15,146 bases of DNA from CAZMRW01 sp964568805 (GTDB taxonomy: Bacteria; Pseudomonadota; Gammaproteobacteria; Methylococcales; Methylomonadaceae): contig CAZMRW010000100.1 in assembly GCA_964568805.1 (NCBI GenBank), positions 1 to 15,146 on the forward strand. Reading direction: 5' to 3'. The notes beneath the pieces were generated by a model. It was not told the DNA's origin and searched no databases. It saw nothing but the letters and a program-made list of their open reading frames with translations. Made by a program: the position numbers and the translations under genes. Positions 1-6,452 of this stretch are shown here, piece after piece. The first letter of the stretch is position 1, and the number at the start of each line of letters is the position of its first letter.

Positions 1-15
1 ACTAATTCGCGCCAT
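1..15 (-). CDS. hicA: HicA-like toxin, first five codons only (window edge)
   Basis: On the minus strand, 15 bases after the hicB stop codon, an ATG (15-13) opens a frame that reads M-A-R-I-S before the window ends. HicA-type mRNA interferases that partner HicB proteins of this kind often begin with a similar short basic start and lie directly downstream in the same operon. Only five codons are visible and there is no clear Shine-Dalgarno sequence, so the call rests on position and this short match. Confidence 0.4.
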
Positions 16-30
16 GAAATCGGGGTTAGC

Positions 31-282
31 TTAGGCAACTTTCATTTCCTTGGGCGTTGTTACCTTGTAACCGTTTATTGCCGGTATATCCATGCCTTGG
101 CTATTGCGGACAAGTATCCAGCCCTCCAGGCTCTCGGTTAAATTGTCCCGGCATTCTTCCAATGTTTTACCCGTTGCCCAAACACCTTTTAGTTCGGGTA
201 TTTCACCATAATATGGCTCTTCATCTTCGATTATTTCATAGTGCGCGTTTTTCATGGCGGCGTTTATGTATTCGCTGATCAT
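31..282 (-). CDS. hicB: HicB-family antitoxin
   Basis: An 83-residue protein of the short HicB type. HicB antitoxins bind and neutralise the HicA mRNA interferase and usually repress their own operon. The diagnostic stretch is Y-Y-G-E-I-P-E-L-K-G-V-W-A-T-G-K-T (about residues 24-40), followed by the E-E-C-R-D-N-L helix (residues 42-48) and L-E-G-W-I. The length fits the compact partially folded RNase-H-like HicB domain without an added long DNA-binding tail. The ATG at 282 has an AGGA (288-291) five bases upstream. A probable hicA begins just past its stop codon, giving antitoxin-then-toxin order. It is unrelated to the nitrogen-fixation genes further along. Confidence 0.82.
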   Translation of the reverse strand: MISEYINAAMKNAHYEIIEDEEPYYGEIPELKGVWATGKTLEECRDNLTESLEGWILVRNSQGMDIPAINGYKVTTPKEMKVA

Positions 283-299
283 GGCTTTCCTTTGAATTA

Positions 300-330
300 T
301 TGTTGCAACAAATTAGCTATGATTATAGCA
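300..330 (-). promoter_or_regulatory. hicB promoter: extended -10 and candidate operator
   Basis: On the minus strand a perfect TATAAT (322-327) is preceded by TGC (328-330), an extended -10 element. A perfect 12-bp palindrome, TTGTTGCAACAA (300-311), lies between it and the hicB start, right where transcription should begin. HicB proteins commonly autorepress, so this palindrome is a reasonable operator candidate. No good -35 hexamer is seen, and the expected position falls inside the neighbouring REP-like palindrome. Confidence 0.5.
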
Positions 331-331
331 G

Positions 332-412
332 GTAGCCCGGATGAAACGCAGTGGAATCCGGGATAATTGGAGCCACATTTGCCCCGGATTCTGCAAGGGC
401 CATCCAGGCTAC
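332..412. repeat. REP-like imperfect palindrome (about 81 bp)
   Basis: The outer arms GTAGCCCGGATG (332-343) and CATCCAGGCTAC (401-412) are inverted with one mismatch. The inner arms GAATCCGGG (354-362) and CCCGGATTC (383-391) pair perfectly. The loop is 363-382. This is the layout of small extragenic palindromic elements (REP/MITE-like) that are dispersed in many gammaproteobacterial genomes. It sits between the methyltransferase stop and the hicB promoter and could act as a terminator for transcripts from either side. It encodes no protein. Copy number cannot be judged from one window. Confidence 0.75.
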
Positions 413-434
413 TTGCTAGCCCGCTGATGAAAAA

Positions 435-1223
435 TCAAAGTTTTTCACCATAAATAAACAAATGCGCTGAGAGGAGGCGAAGGGGATTTTTAGTGTGTAT
501 TTGACGCTTATCAAACGTTTCTAAAATCCTGGTATAGAAATTTCCGATCGTTGTTCCAAATTTATATGCCAGGCGGATAGAAGCCGCCATGCGTCCTTTT
601 CCATACGCCTTTGTAAAGCCGGCTTTATGGAGCATTTCGATTTCGCGTTCAGCCGTTGTAAAATAGCAGTAATGATAAACCCGCTTACGCATTTTTTCCC
701 ATATTCCTTTTAGATGATAAAAAAAGAAATAAAAATCGGTGGCATATTTATTAACGTGTGTAACCAGTAATTTTCCATCCTTTTTTAATACGCGGTGTAT
801 TTCTTTATAGGTATTAAAAACATCCTGCTGCGATAAATACCTCAGTACTTCGATGGCAATTACAAAATCGAAACTATTATCAGCATAAGGCAGCTTTACC
901 GAAACTCCTTTTGTAAATTCAATATCGGGAAAGTTTTTCCGGGCATAATTTAACATCTCCTCCGAAGGTTCCATGCCGCATACCGTATGCCCTTTCTTTT
1001 TCATTTCGTTGGTAAGATGACCGGTGCCGCTGCCAATATCCAATATACTTGAGTTGGGTTTAAGTTTATTTAAAATCGCTTCAATTTCCTGCGAAATAAA
1101 ATAGCGTCCATACAAAAACACATCGCTGTATTTATCTTTCCCATCGGTGTAAACCGATTGAAAGAAATCAGCATCCAAATCGTGGCGTTTAATGGCAAGT
1201 TCTCTTATTTCTGATGTTTTCAT
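435..1223 (-). CDS. Class I SAM-dependent methyltransferase
   Basis: 262 residues with a type-11-like methyltransferase fold. Motif I, I-L-D-I-G-S-G-T-G (residues 60-68), binds S-adenosylmethionine. An acidic residue follows in G-M-E-P-S (E85), and the L-P-Y-A-D-N-S-F-D-F stretch (111-120) with the E-V-L-R-Y-L helix is the usual post-motif region. The substrate is not recognisable. Its start codon overlaps the deacetylase stop by four bases (ATGA, 1220-1223), so the two are translationally coupled and probably act on the same polysaccharide or lipid glycan. The DNA is clearly more AT-rich and more A/T-ending in its codons than the nif genes, which suggests horizontal origin. Bacteroidota are the likely source, inferred from style and from the upstream promoter element. 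Confidence 0.8.
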   Translation of the reverse strand: MKTSEIRELAIKRHDLDADFFQSVYTDGKDKYSDVFLYGRYFISQEIEAILNKLKPNSSILDIGSGTGHLTNEMKKKGHTVCGMEPSEEMLNYARKNFPDIEFTKGVSVKLPYADNSFDFVIAIEVLRYLSQQDVFNTYKEIHRVLKKDGKLLVTHVNKYATDFYFFFYHLKGIWEKMRKRVYHYCYFTTAEREIEMLHKAGFTKAYGKGRMAASIRLAYKFGTTIGNFYTRILETFDKRQIHTKNPLRLLSAHLFIYGEKL

Positions 1224-2203
1224 TTGTTTATAATTCTTTGAGCCAATTGCGACATAGTGAGCGATTCAAAATTATTATTCCTGTTCAGGTGAGAATAATG
1301 AATTAATACTTTTTCGAGAAAATTAAAATTTTCATTTTGATGGATGCCGAAGTTATGCGGATGCCACCATAGATGATAGGTTAAACCATTTTTGGCTGCA
1401 TGAGTCATCCCGCTTTTAATTCTGTTCAGTCGCAACCCGTCAAGAAATTTTAATTTTTTAGAATACGGTCTTAAAAACCTGCTTGAGGGCACATCAATCG
1501 GGAATTTGCTTTTCAAATATTCATCCGCATAACAATTATGGCCTGAAATATTCAAATAAGCATCCACCAATCTCAAAGCACGCCTGAAAAGATTTTCCTC
1601 TTCCGAGCTTTTAGCAGCATACAGCCACGAATGTTCATTTCCGCGTATGCAAATGATTCCTGCTTCTTTGCAAACCTGCAAATATTCTTCGTTAAACTGG
1701 TTGCGCGGAAAAATCAATGAAGTAAACTTGATACCATATTTATCAGCAACCCTTATTGCGGCTTTTAAATCGTCCCTAAATTGATCAACGGTTTGCCCTT
1801 TTTCCAAACAATAATAGTGTGAGAAAGTATGCGTGCTTATTTCGTGGCTCGGATATTTTTGAATTAACCGTAACAGATGAGGAGCATAATGATAAGGATC
1901 ATCTTCAAAGCTGTTACCGATTGTATTAATGTATTTGATATAAGGCGAAAGGTTTAAATTAAAATAAGATGGTTTTTTGTCAGGTAAGTTCGAAAAAAGC
2001 TCTATTTTATTTTCAAAGAAAAGGAAACCAACTGCGGCAAAAGTTGCCTTAATATTATAATTAGCGAAACAATCAAGCAAACGTGGAATTACATGCTGCT
2101 CCCCAAGTATATTTTGCCCATACGATTCGATGGTTCTTTTATCCCATATTCCCCACATTAATTCAAAGTCAAGCGAGATTATAAATTTTCCGTTTGATTT
2201 CAT
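1220..2203 (-). CDS. Polysaccharide deacetylase-family (NodB-like) protein
   Basis: 327 residues related to carbohydrate esterase family 4. The first strand carries S-L-D-F-E-L-M-W-G (10-18), with D12 and E14 in the place of the catalytic/metal D-D motif. The metal-binding His motif is H-E-I-S-T-H-T-F-S-H (120-129). A third His-rich stretch, L-W-W-H-P-H-N-F, lies near the C-terminus. There is no signal peptide, so it probably acts in the cytoplasm on a nucleotide- or lipid-linked sugar, as some O-antigen or capsule deacetylases do. It is the first gene of a two-gene operon with the methyltransferase. The base composition is AT-rich, unlike the nif region, and the promoter element upstream is of Bacteroidota type. 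The exact substrate is unknown. Confidence 0.78.
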   Translation of the reverse strand: MKSNGKFIISLDFELMWGIWDKRTIESYGQNILGEQHVIPRLLDCFANYNIKATFAAVGFLFFENKIELFSNLPDKKPSYFNLNLSPYIKYINTIGNSFEDDPYHYAPHLLRLIQKYPSHEISTHTFSHYYCLEKGQTVDQFRDDLKAAIRVADKYGIKFTSLIFPRNQFNEEYLQVCKEAGIICIRGNEHSWLYAAKSSEEENLFRRALRLVDAYLNISGHNCYADEYLKSKFPIDVPSSRFLRPYSKKLKFLDGLRLNRIKSGMTHAAKNGLTYHLWWHPHNFGIHQNENFNFLEKVLIHYSHLNRNNNFESLTMSQLAQRIINK

Positions 2204-2255
2204 CAGCCGATTTTAATAGTATAATAAAATTAAAGGTAATAATCTATTGGATTTA

Positions 2256-2263
2256 CAAAGATA
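2256..2263 (-). promoter_or_regulatory. Bacteroidota-type -7 element (TAnnTTTG) for the deacetylase operon
   Basis: The minus strand reads TATCTTTG, an exact match to the TAnnTTTG -7 consensus used by Bacteroidota primary sigma factors, 52 bases upstream of the deacetylase ATG. A clear TTG at the -33 position is not seen. Such a site is not a normal gammaproteobacterial promoter and supports the idea that this islet was imported. Confidence 0.45.
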
Positions 2264-2412
2264 TTCCATGCTACTACTTGAAATGATAAAACGGACTTTA
2301 ATTACTAATTTTGACCGGATTTTTTCTTGGTATGATTAATTAACTAAAATCTGGTTAAGTAATTATCAGGCACAGAAGGCAAAGAGAATAAATTATAGAC
2401 CTCGGGTGAATA

Positions 2413-2625
2413 ATGGAAACAAGTGAACTGATTTTTAAGTTCATTTTTATAATAATCATTTTCAGCGTTCCATTGCTTATTGCGATGTATTCAACCTGTG
2501 CCGAACGAAAAGGAGATGCATTTTTACAAGACCGACGGATACGGACAGAAAATTCAATCGCCTCAACCGAATTATTCCACCTTATATCCATTATCACAAG
2601 CACCAATTTGAGTCACAAAGGATGA
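2413..2625 (+). CDS. Possible small membrane protein or gene remnant (70 aa)
   Basis: An open frame starting with ATG encodes one strongly hydrophobic segment (about residues 7-26, rich in I and F), followed by a polar tail with C-A-E-R-K-G-D. That pattern looks like a small single-pass membrane protein. There is no Shine-Dalgarno sequence, I recognise no family, and the frame ends inside the non-coding nif regulatory region. It may be a decayed remnant or chance. Apart from this, 2264-2637 shows no gene I can support. Confidence 0.2.
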   Translation: METSELIFKFIFIIIIFSVPLLIAMYSTCAERKGDAFLQDRRIRTENSIASTELFHLISIITSTNLSHKG

Positions 2626-2637
2626 GATTACAGTTGG

Positions 2638-2667
2638 TTCGACAAGGTTCTCCCGAGCAAGGTCGAA
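2638..2667. repeat. Short REP-like inverted repeat
   Basis: TTCGAC (2638-2643) and GTCGAA (2662-2667) form an inverted pair around an 18-base loop that itself contains AAGG and CTCCCGAG. The sequence style (TTCGACAAGG...GTCGAAGG) is that of dispersed extragenic palindromes common in proteobacteria. It separates the AT-rich islet from the nifB regulatory region. Confidence 0.4.
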
Positions 2668-2703
2668 GGGTTCATCACAAGCATGTATGATCACCAAAAT
2701 TAT

Positions 2704-2719
2704 TGTCCCATTCATTACA
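2704..2719 (+). promoter_or_regulatory. NifA upstream activating sequence 1
   Basis: TGT-CCCATTCATT-ACA matches the NifA consensus TGT-N10-ACA exactly. Its centre is about 131 bases upstream of the predicted nifB transcription start and 33 bases (about three helical turns) from the second site, so both can sit on the same face of the DNA. Confidence 0.75.
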
Positions 2720-2736
2720 AAACCTGAAAAGATGAC

Positions 2737-2752
2737 TGTTGCCTTTGCAACA
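2737..2752 (+). promoter_or_regulatory. NifA upstream activating sequence 2 (extended dyad)
   Basis: TGTTGC-CTTT-GCAACA matches TGT-N10-ACA and extends it to a perfect 6-bp dyad. The centre is about 98 bases upstream of the predicted transcription start, within the usual range for enhancer sites bound by NifA. This is the stronger of the two sites. Confidence 0.85.
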
Positions 2753-2786
2753 ATGCCATTCATTCATTGAAAATAATAACCAAGTA

Positions 2787-2799
2787 AATCAATAGTATG
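2787..2799 (+). promoter_or_regulatory. Candidate IHF site between the NifA sites and the promoter
   Basis: AATCAATAGTATG matches the IHF consensus WATCAANNNNTTR at all positions but one (A for the first T of TTR). It lies in an AT-rich stretch between the activator sites and the sigma-54 promoter, where IHF is expected to bend DNA so that NifA can touch the polymerase. Confidence 0.5.
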
Positions 2800-2815
2800 G
2801 AATAAAACGCCGGCA

Positions 2816-2832
2816 TTGGCACGGCCTGTGCA
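2816..2832 (+). promoter_or_regulatory. Sigma-54 (-24/-12) promoter of the nifB operon
   Basis: TTGGCACG-GCCT-GTGCA matches YTGGCACGRNNNTTGCW with one change (G for the first T of TTGC). The invariant GG (2818-2819) and GC (2830-2831) are separated by exactly ten bases. Transcription should begin near 2843. With the two NifA sites and the IHF-like site upstream, this is a complete nif-type promoter and probably drives nifB through nifQ. Confidence 0.9.
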
Positions 2833-2869
2833 TTTGCTTTAGGTGAACGCAACTCACGAGGTCAAGCCG

Positions 2870-4360
2870 ATGCAATTGCCAGTATTAAACGATGCGCCCG
2901 CAGCAAAAGGCGGCTGTTCAGCAAGCTCCTGCGGTTCAACCGATAGCCAAATGGACACGCTGCCCGATTCGATACGGGAGAAGGTACAGAATCATCCGTG
3001 CTATTCGGAAGATGCCCACCATTATTTCGCCAGGATGCATGTAGCCGTGGCTCCGGCCTGCAATATCCAGTGCCACTACTGCAACCGTAAATATGATTGC
3101 GCCAATGAATCGAGACCGGGTGTAGTTTCCGAATTGTTGACGCCGGATCAGGCGGTTAAAAAGACCATGGCGGTGGCGGCCACCATTCCGCAAATGACGG
3201 TGTTGGGCATCGCCGGCCCCGGCGATCCGTTAGCCAATCCGGAGCGTACTTTCGAGACCTTCAGGCGGTTGAGCGAGGAAGCGCCCGATATCAAGTTATG
3301 CGTATCGACGAATGGCCTGGCCTTGCCCGATGCGGTCGAAGAACTGTCCAAGCACAATATCGATCATGTCACCATCACCATCAATACCGTTGACCCTGAA
3401 ATCGGCGCCAAAATTTATCCGTGGATTTTCTGGAAGAACCGCCGCATTAAAGGCATCAAGGGCGCGAAAATCCTGATCGAACAGCAGCAGAAAGGCCTGG
3501 AGATGCTGATTGCCAAAGGCATTCTGGTTAAGGTCAACTCGGTGATGATTCCTGGCGTCAACGATCAGCATCTGGCGGAGGTCAGCAAAATCGTGAAAGC
3601 CAAAGGCGCGTTTCTGCACAATGTGATGCCGCTGATTGCCGAAGCCGAACACGGCACTTTCTATGGCGTAATGGGGCAGCGCGGCCCGACGCCCGATGAA
3701 TTGCAGGACCTGCAGGACAGTTGTTCCGGCGATATGAACATGATGCGGCATTGCCGCCAATGCCGCGCCGATGCGGTGGGTCTGCTCGGTGAAGATCGCG
3801 GGGACGAGTTTACGCTGGATAAGATTGAGGATATGGAAATCGATTATCAGGCGGCGATGGAAAAACGCAAGGTGATCCATCAGGCCATACAGGCCGAAAT
3901 GGACAGCAAACGCCTGGAAAAAGCGGAAAAGGCGCAGCAGCATAAACAGGAACCCCGGCTCACGACGCGTCCGGTGTTGATGGCCGTCGCTACCAGCGGG
4001 CAGGGCGTCATCAACGTGCATTTCGGTCATGCCAAGGAATTCCTGATTTATGAAGCATCGCCGGATGGTGTGCGGTTTATCAGCCACCGCAAGGCCGATC
4101 AATATTGCGGCGGCGACAGTACCTGCGGCGATGGCGAAAGCATCTTGCAACGGACTGTCCGCGCACTGGCGGGATGCGAAGCGGTACTGTGCTCGAAAGT
4201 CGGCTACGAACCCTGGGAAATGCTCGAAGCTGCCGGTATCGCGCCGAACGGCGAACATGCGATGGAGCCCATTGAAGAGGCAGTCATGGCGGTTTACAAG
4301 GAAATGGCGGCGACAGGTAAGCTGGATGCAAAGACTGAAGCGGCCAGGGCGAGCGCATAA
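2870..4360 (+). CDS. nifB: NifB, radical SAM FeMo-cofactor biosynthesis protein
   Basis: NifB is a cytoplasmic radical SAM enzyme that fuses two [4Fe-4S] clusters and inserts a carbide to make NifB-co, the 8Fe core of FeMo-co. From the ATG at 2870 the protein has 496 residues, normal for the long two-domain form. The radical SAM motif is C-N-I-Q-C-H-Y-C (Cys 64, 68, 71), with the G-P-G-D-P-L-A motif following. The C-terminal third, beginning near R-P-V-L-M-A-V-A, is a NifX/NafY-like domain. I prefer ATG 2870 over the upstream GTG at 2843: ATG has a GAGG (2858-2861) eight bases upstream, whereas the GTG lies at the predicted transcription start and has no ribosome binding site. It is the first gene of the sigma-54/NifA-controlled operon. 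Confidence 0.97.
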   Translation: MQLPVLNDAPAAKGGCSASSCGSTDSQMDTLPDSIREKVQNHPCYSEDAHHYFARMHVAVAPACNIQCHYCNRKYDCANESRPGVVSELLTPDQAVKKTMAVAATIPQMTVLGIAGPGDPLANPERTFETFRRLSEEAPDIKLCVSTNGLALPDAVEELSKHNIDHVTITINTVDPEIGAKIYPWIFWKNRRIKGIKGAKILIEQQQKGLEMLIAKGILVKVNSVMIPGVNDQHLAEVSKIVKAKGAFLHNVMPLIAEAEHGTFYGVMGQRGPTPDELQDLQDSCSGDMNMMRHCRQCRADAVGLLGEDRGDEFTLDKIEDMEIDYQAAMEKRKVIHQAIQAEMDSKRLEKAEKAQQHKQEPRLTTRPVLMAVATSGQGVINVHFGHAKEFLIYEASPDGVRFISHRKADQYCGGDSTCGDGESILQRTVRALAGCEAVLCSKVGYEPWEMLEAAGIAPNGEHAMEPIEEAVMAVYKEMAATGKLDAKTEAARASA

Positions 4361-4365
4361 CAGCC

Positions 4366-4453
4366 GTAGGGTACGCATTGCGTACAATTACCATATTATC
4401 AATGCGGGGCAGAAGATACGCGATACCCTCTGGGGCATAAATGCGTACCCTAC
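4366..4453. repeat. Intergenic inverted repeat between nifB and the ferredoxin gene
   Basis: GTAGGGTACGCAT (4366-4378) and ATGCGTACCCTAC (4441-4453) are perfect 13-bp inverted arms around a 62-base interior. The left arm also belongs to a second palindrome, GTACGCA-T-TGCGTAC (4371-4385). The pattern resembles dispersed extragenic palindromes. In the transcript it would form a large stem directly in front of the ferredoxin ribosome binding site (AGGAG, 4456-4460). It could therefore stabilise or attenuate the downstream message. Confidence 0.7.
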
Positions 4454-4467
4454 TCCAGGAGTCCTTT

Positions 4468-4746
4468 ATGGCAGTAAAAATAATTGAATCTTGCGTTAAC
4501 TGCTACGCTTGCGAGCCTGTCTGTCCAAGCAAAGCCATTTATGAAGCCAAACCGCATTTTATGGTGGACAGTAAAAAATGCACCGAATGCGAGGGCGACT
4601 TTCCGGTTTATCAATGCGCCAGTATCTGTCCGATCGAGGGGGCGATACTGGATTCATTGGGACTGGCGATTAATCCGCCCGGTTCTTTAACTGGAATTCC
4701 TCCGGAAAAAATGGCGGAAGCCATGGCCGAGTTGAAGTCCCATTAA
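4468..4746 (+). CDS. fdxN: 2[4Fe-4S] ferredoxin, nif-associated (FdxN-like)
   Basis: A 92-residue Alvin-type ferredoxin. Cluster I uses C9-X2-C12-X2-C15-X3-C19-P. Cluster II uses C38-X2-C41-X8-C50-X3-C54-P, where the eight-residue spacer is the hallmark of the Alvin type. Ferredoxins next to nifB are thought to supply low-potential electrons to NifB or nitrogenase. The ATG at 4468 has a good AGGAG six to seven bases upstream. An in-frame ATG at 4441 lies inside the inverted repeat and lacks a ribosome binding site, so I reject it. The gene follows nifB by about 107 bases and is followed closely by the ArsC-like remnant. Confidence 0.9.
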   Translation: MAVKIIESCVNCYACEPVCPSKAIYEAKPHFMVDSKKCTECEGDFPVYQCASICPIEGAILDSLGLAINPPGSLTGIPPEKMAEAMAELKSH

Positions 4747-4760
4747 AAAAGGTGCCTCTG

Positions 4761-4832
4761 ATGGCTACCGTCATTTTCTATGAAAAACCCGGCTGCATAA
4801 CAATACCCGGCAAAAGAAGCGGCCATGACTAA
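4761..4832 (+). pseudogene. Remnant of a nitrogenase-associated ArsC/Spx-like gene
   Basis: An ATG with an AAGGTG ribosome binding site opens a frame that reads M-A-T-V-I-F-Y-E-K-P-G-C. From memory this is the characteristic N-terminus of the nitrogenase-associated arsenate-reductase-like family (NifO and relatives, thioredoxin fold). After C12 the frame continues I-T-I-P-G-K and stops at 4830-4832. If one base is restored near 4799 the sequence reads C-I-N-N-T-R-Q-K, as family members do, for about seven more codons. It then ends at a TGA overlapping the next ATG. So the gene appears to have lost about 80 percent of its length and one further base. The family is normally about 120-150 residues. 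The remaining mini-ORF overlaps the flavodiiron start and may still couple its translation. Confidence 0.65.
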
Positions 4833-6108
4833 GCCACCGGTCTTATCGGTAGCCGGCGTCCCGCTGGCCGTTGCATTATCGGAGCGGGTCCACTGGATAG
4901 GAGCGCTCGATCCCACGCTGCGCACCTTTGACATCATTTTAAAAACCGCCAACGGCACCAGTTACAACGCCTATATGGTTAGAGGCAGCGACGGCGTTGC
5001 CATCATCGACACCGTCAAGGAAAGTTTTGCCGATGAATTTTTTGCCCGCTTGGAGTCGGTCGCCCGTTATGACGAAATCAAAGTCATCGTCCTGAACCAT
5101 CTGGAGCCGGATCATACCGGCGCCTTGCCTGAACTCATGCGCCGGGCGCCGCAAGCCGCTCTTTACATTTCCCAGAAAGCGCAATCGATGCTGAAAGCCC
5201 TGTTAAAACAGGATAAATTTGATTTTACGCCGGTCATGACCGGCGACAAGGTCTCTCTGGGCGATCGCACCCTCGCGTTTTTTCATACCCCTTACCTGCA
5301 TTGGCCGGATACCCAGTGCACTTATCTGGAGGAAGAAAAAACCCTGTTTTCAGGCGACGTGTTCGGCTGCCATTTTTGCGATGCACGCCTGTTTAACGAT
5401 GCCGTCGGCGATTTTCGCTTTTCATTTGAATATTACTATGCCCATATCATGCGGCCTTTCAAAGAGTATGTGAATCGTGCGCTCGATTTGATCGAACCCT
5501 TGTTGCCGCTTGATACCATCGCACCCGCTCATGGCCCGATATTGCGCGATCAACCGTACAATTATGTACAGCGCTACCGCGAATTGTCGCGTTCCGCGTT
5601 GCAAAGCGAAATCGCTGCAGGTGAAAAAACCCTGCTGATCTTTTATATCAGTTCCTACGGCAATACGCGGCGCATGGCCGAAGCCGTGTATGAAGGCGCC
5701 ATGGCCGTGGAGCATGTGCGCGTGTCTCTGTACGACCTGGAAGGGAGCGAAATCGCCCCGTTCGTGGATTTGATAGAAGGTGCGGACGGCCTGATTTTTG
5801 GCACGCCGACCATCAATGGCGATGCGGTCAAACCGGTGTGGGATTTATTGTCGTCGCTGGCCGTTGTCAACCTCAAGTCGAAACTGGGCGGCGTTTTCGG
5901 CTCGTACGGCTGGACCGGGGAAGGCGTGAAAATGGTCGAAGACCGTTTGCGCGGGCTCAAGCTGCGGGTTCCGATTCCGGGATTACGCATCAAATTAATT
6001 CCGACGGAAGAGGAAATCCAGATCTGCCGCGAATTCGGGCGGCAAATGGCGCAGGATCTATTGGGTTTAAGGCAAGCGAAAGTGATTGATATGGCCGATC
6101 TGGCATAA
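4825..6108 (+). CDS. Flavodiiron protein (oxygen/NO reductase), nif-associated
   Basis: 427 residues with the two-domain flavodiiron layout. The N-terminal metallo-beta-lactamase-like domain holds the diiron ligands: H92-L-E94-P-D96-H97, H159 in Y-L-H-W-P-D, D178 in S-G-D-V-F, and H236 in P-A-H-G-P-I. The C-terminal flavodoxin domain has the FMN phosphate loop Y-I-S-S-Y-G-N-T (264-271). Such enzymes reduce O2 to water or NO to N2O in the cytoplasm, using electrons from ferredoxin or rubredoxin. In a nif operon, flanked by three ferredoxin genes, O2 scavenging to protect nitrogenase is the likely role (inference). Its ATG has no clear Shine-Dalgarno sequence and overlaps the upstream ArsC-like remnant, suggesting translational coupling. 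Confidence 0.9.
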   Translation: MTKPPVLSVAGVPLAVALSERVHWIGALDPTLRTFDIILKTANGTSYNAYMVRGSDGVAIIDTVKESFADEFFARLESVARYDEIKVIVLNHLEPDHTGALPELMRRAPQAALYISQKAQSMLKALLKQDKFDFTPVMTGDKVSLGDRTLAFFHTPYLHWPDTQCTYLEEEKTLFSGDVFGCHFCDARLFNDAVGDFRFSFEYYYAHIMRPFKEYVNRALDLIEPLLPLDTIAPAHGPILRDQPYNYVQRYRELSRSALQSEIAAGEKTLLIFYISSYGNTRRMAEAVYEGAMAVEHVRVSLYDLEGSEIAPFVDLIEGADGLIFGTPTINGDAVKPVWDLLSSLAVVNLKSKLGGVFGSYGWTGEGVKMVEDRLRGLKLRVPIPGLRIKLIPTEEEIQICREFGRQMAQDLLGLRQAKVIDMADLA

Positions 6109-6136
6109 CATTTTTTAACACATCAGGAGAATAACC

Positions 6137-6424
6137 ATGGCAAAGGCATCGATAACCTTTGAAGACATCAATATCACCGTTACGGCGCCTGCGGGCACCC
6201 GGATTATCGAAATTTCAGAAAAGGTCGGTTCAGGCATTACTTACGGCTGCCGCGAGGGCGATTGCGGCACCTGCATCATGAAAGTTACGGAAGGCTGGAA
6301 CAACCTGACCGAGCCGTCAGTGCTCGAGGATAAAGTTCTGCGCGAAAACATGGCCGGCAAACATAACAGGCTGGCATGCCAGGCACAGGTGCTTGGCGGA
6401 TCAATCACAGTCAAACCGGTTTAA
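6137..6424 (+). CDS. [2Fe-2S] ferredoxin, nif-associated
   Basis: A 95-residue plant-type [2Fe-2S] ferredoxin with ligands C38-R-E-G-D-C43-G-T-C46 and C81 in R-L-A-C-Q. Length and motif fit the short ferredoxins found in nif clusters, which probably pass electrons to nitrogenase or to partner oxidoreductases. It has a strong AGGAG seven bases before the ATG. It lies between the flavodiiron gene and the FeSII-like gene, so it may serve as the flavodiiron electron donor. That pairing is inference from position only. Confidence 0.87.
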   Translation: MAKASITFEDINITVTAPAGTRIIEISEKVGSGITYGCREGDCGTCIMKVTEGWNNLTEPSVLEDKVLRENMAGKHNRLACQAQVLGGSITVKPV

Positions 6425-6452
6425 TAGCGCATCATTTTGTAAGGAGTAAATC

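Noticed and set aside
2572..2763. Minus-strand open frame over the NifA sites
   Set aside because: No family, no ribosome binding site, and it covers clear regulatory DNA.
2843..2845. GTG as the nifB start
   Set aside because: It coincides with the predicted sigma-54 transcription start and has no Shine-Dalgarno sequence, whereas ATG 2870 does.
3296..4387. Long open frame antisense to nifB (363 codons)
   Set aside because: It is entirely opposite nifB, has no recognisable family or ribosome binding site, and is explained by the codon pattern of the GC-richer sense gene.
4408..4421. GG-N10-GC match that could be a second sigma-54 promoter before the ferredoxin gene
   Set aside because: Apart from the GG and GC pairs it matches neither TGGCAC nor TTGCA, and it lies inside the palindromic repeat.
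4050..4487. Plus-strand open frame overlapping the 3' end of nifB and the repeat
   Set aside because: It is an out-of-frame shadow of the NifX-like domain of nifB with no start signal.
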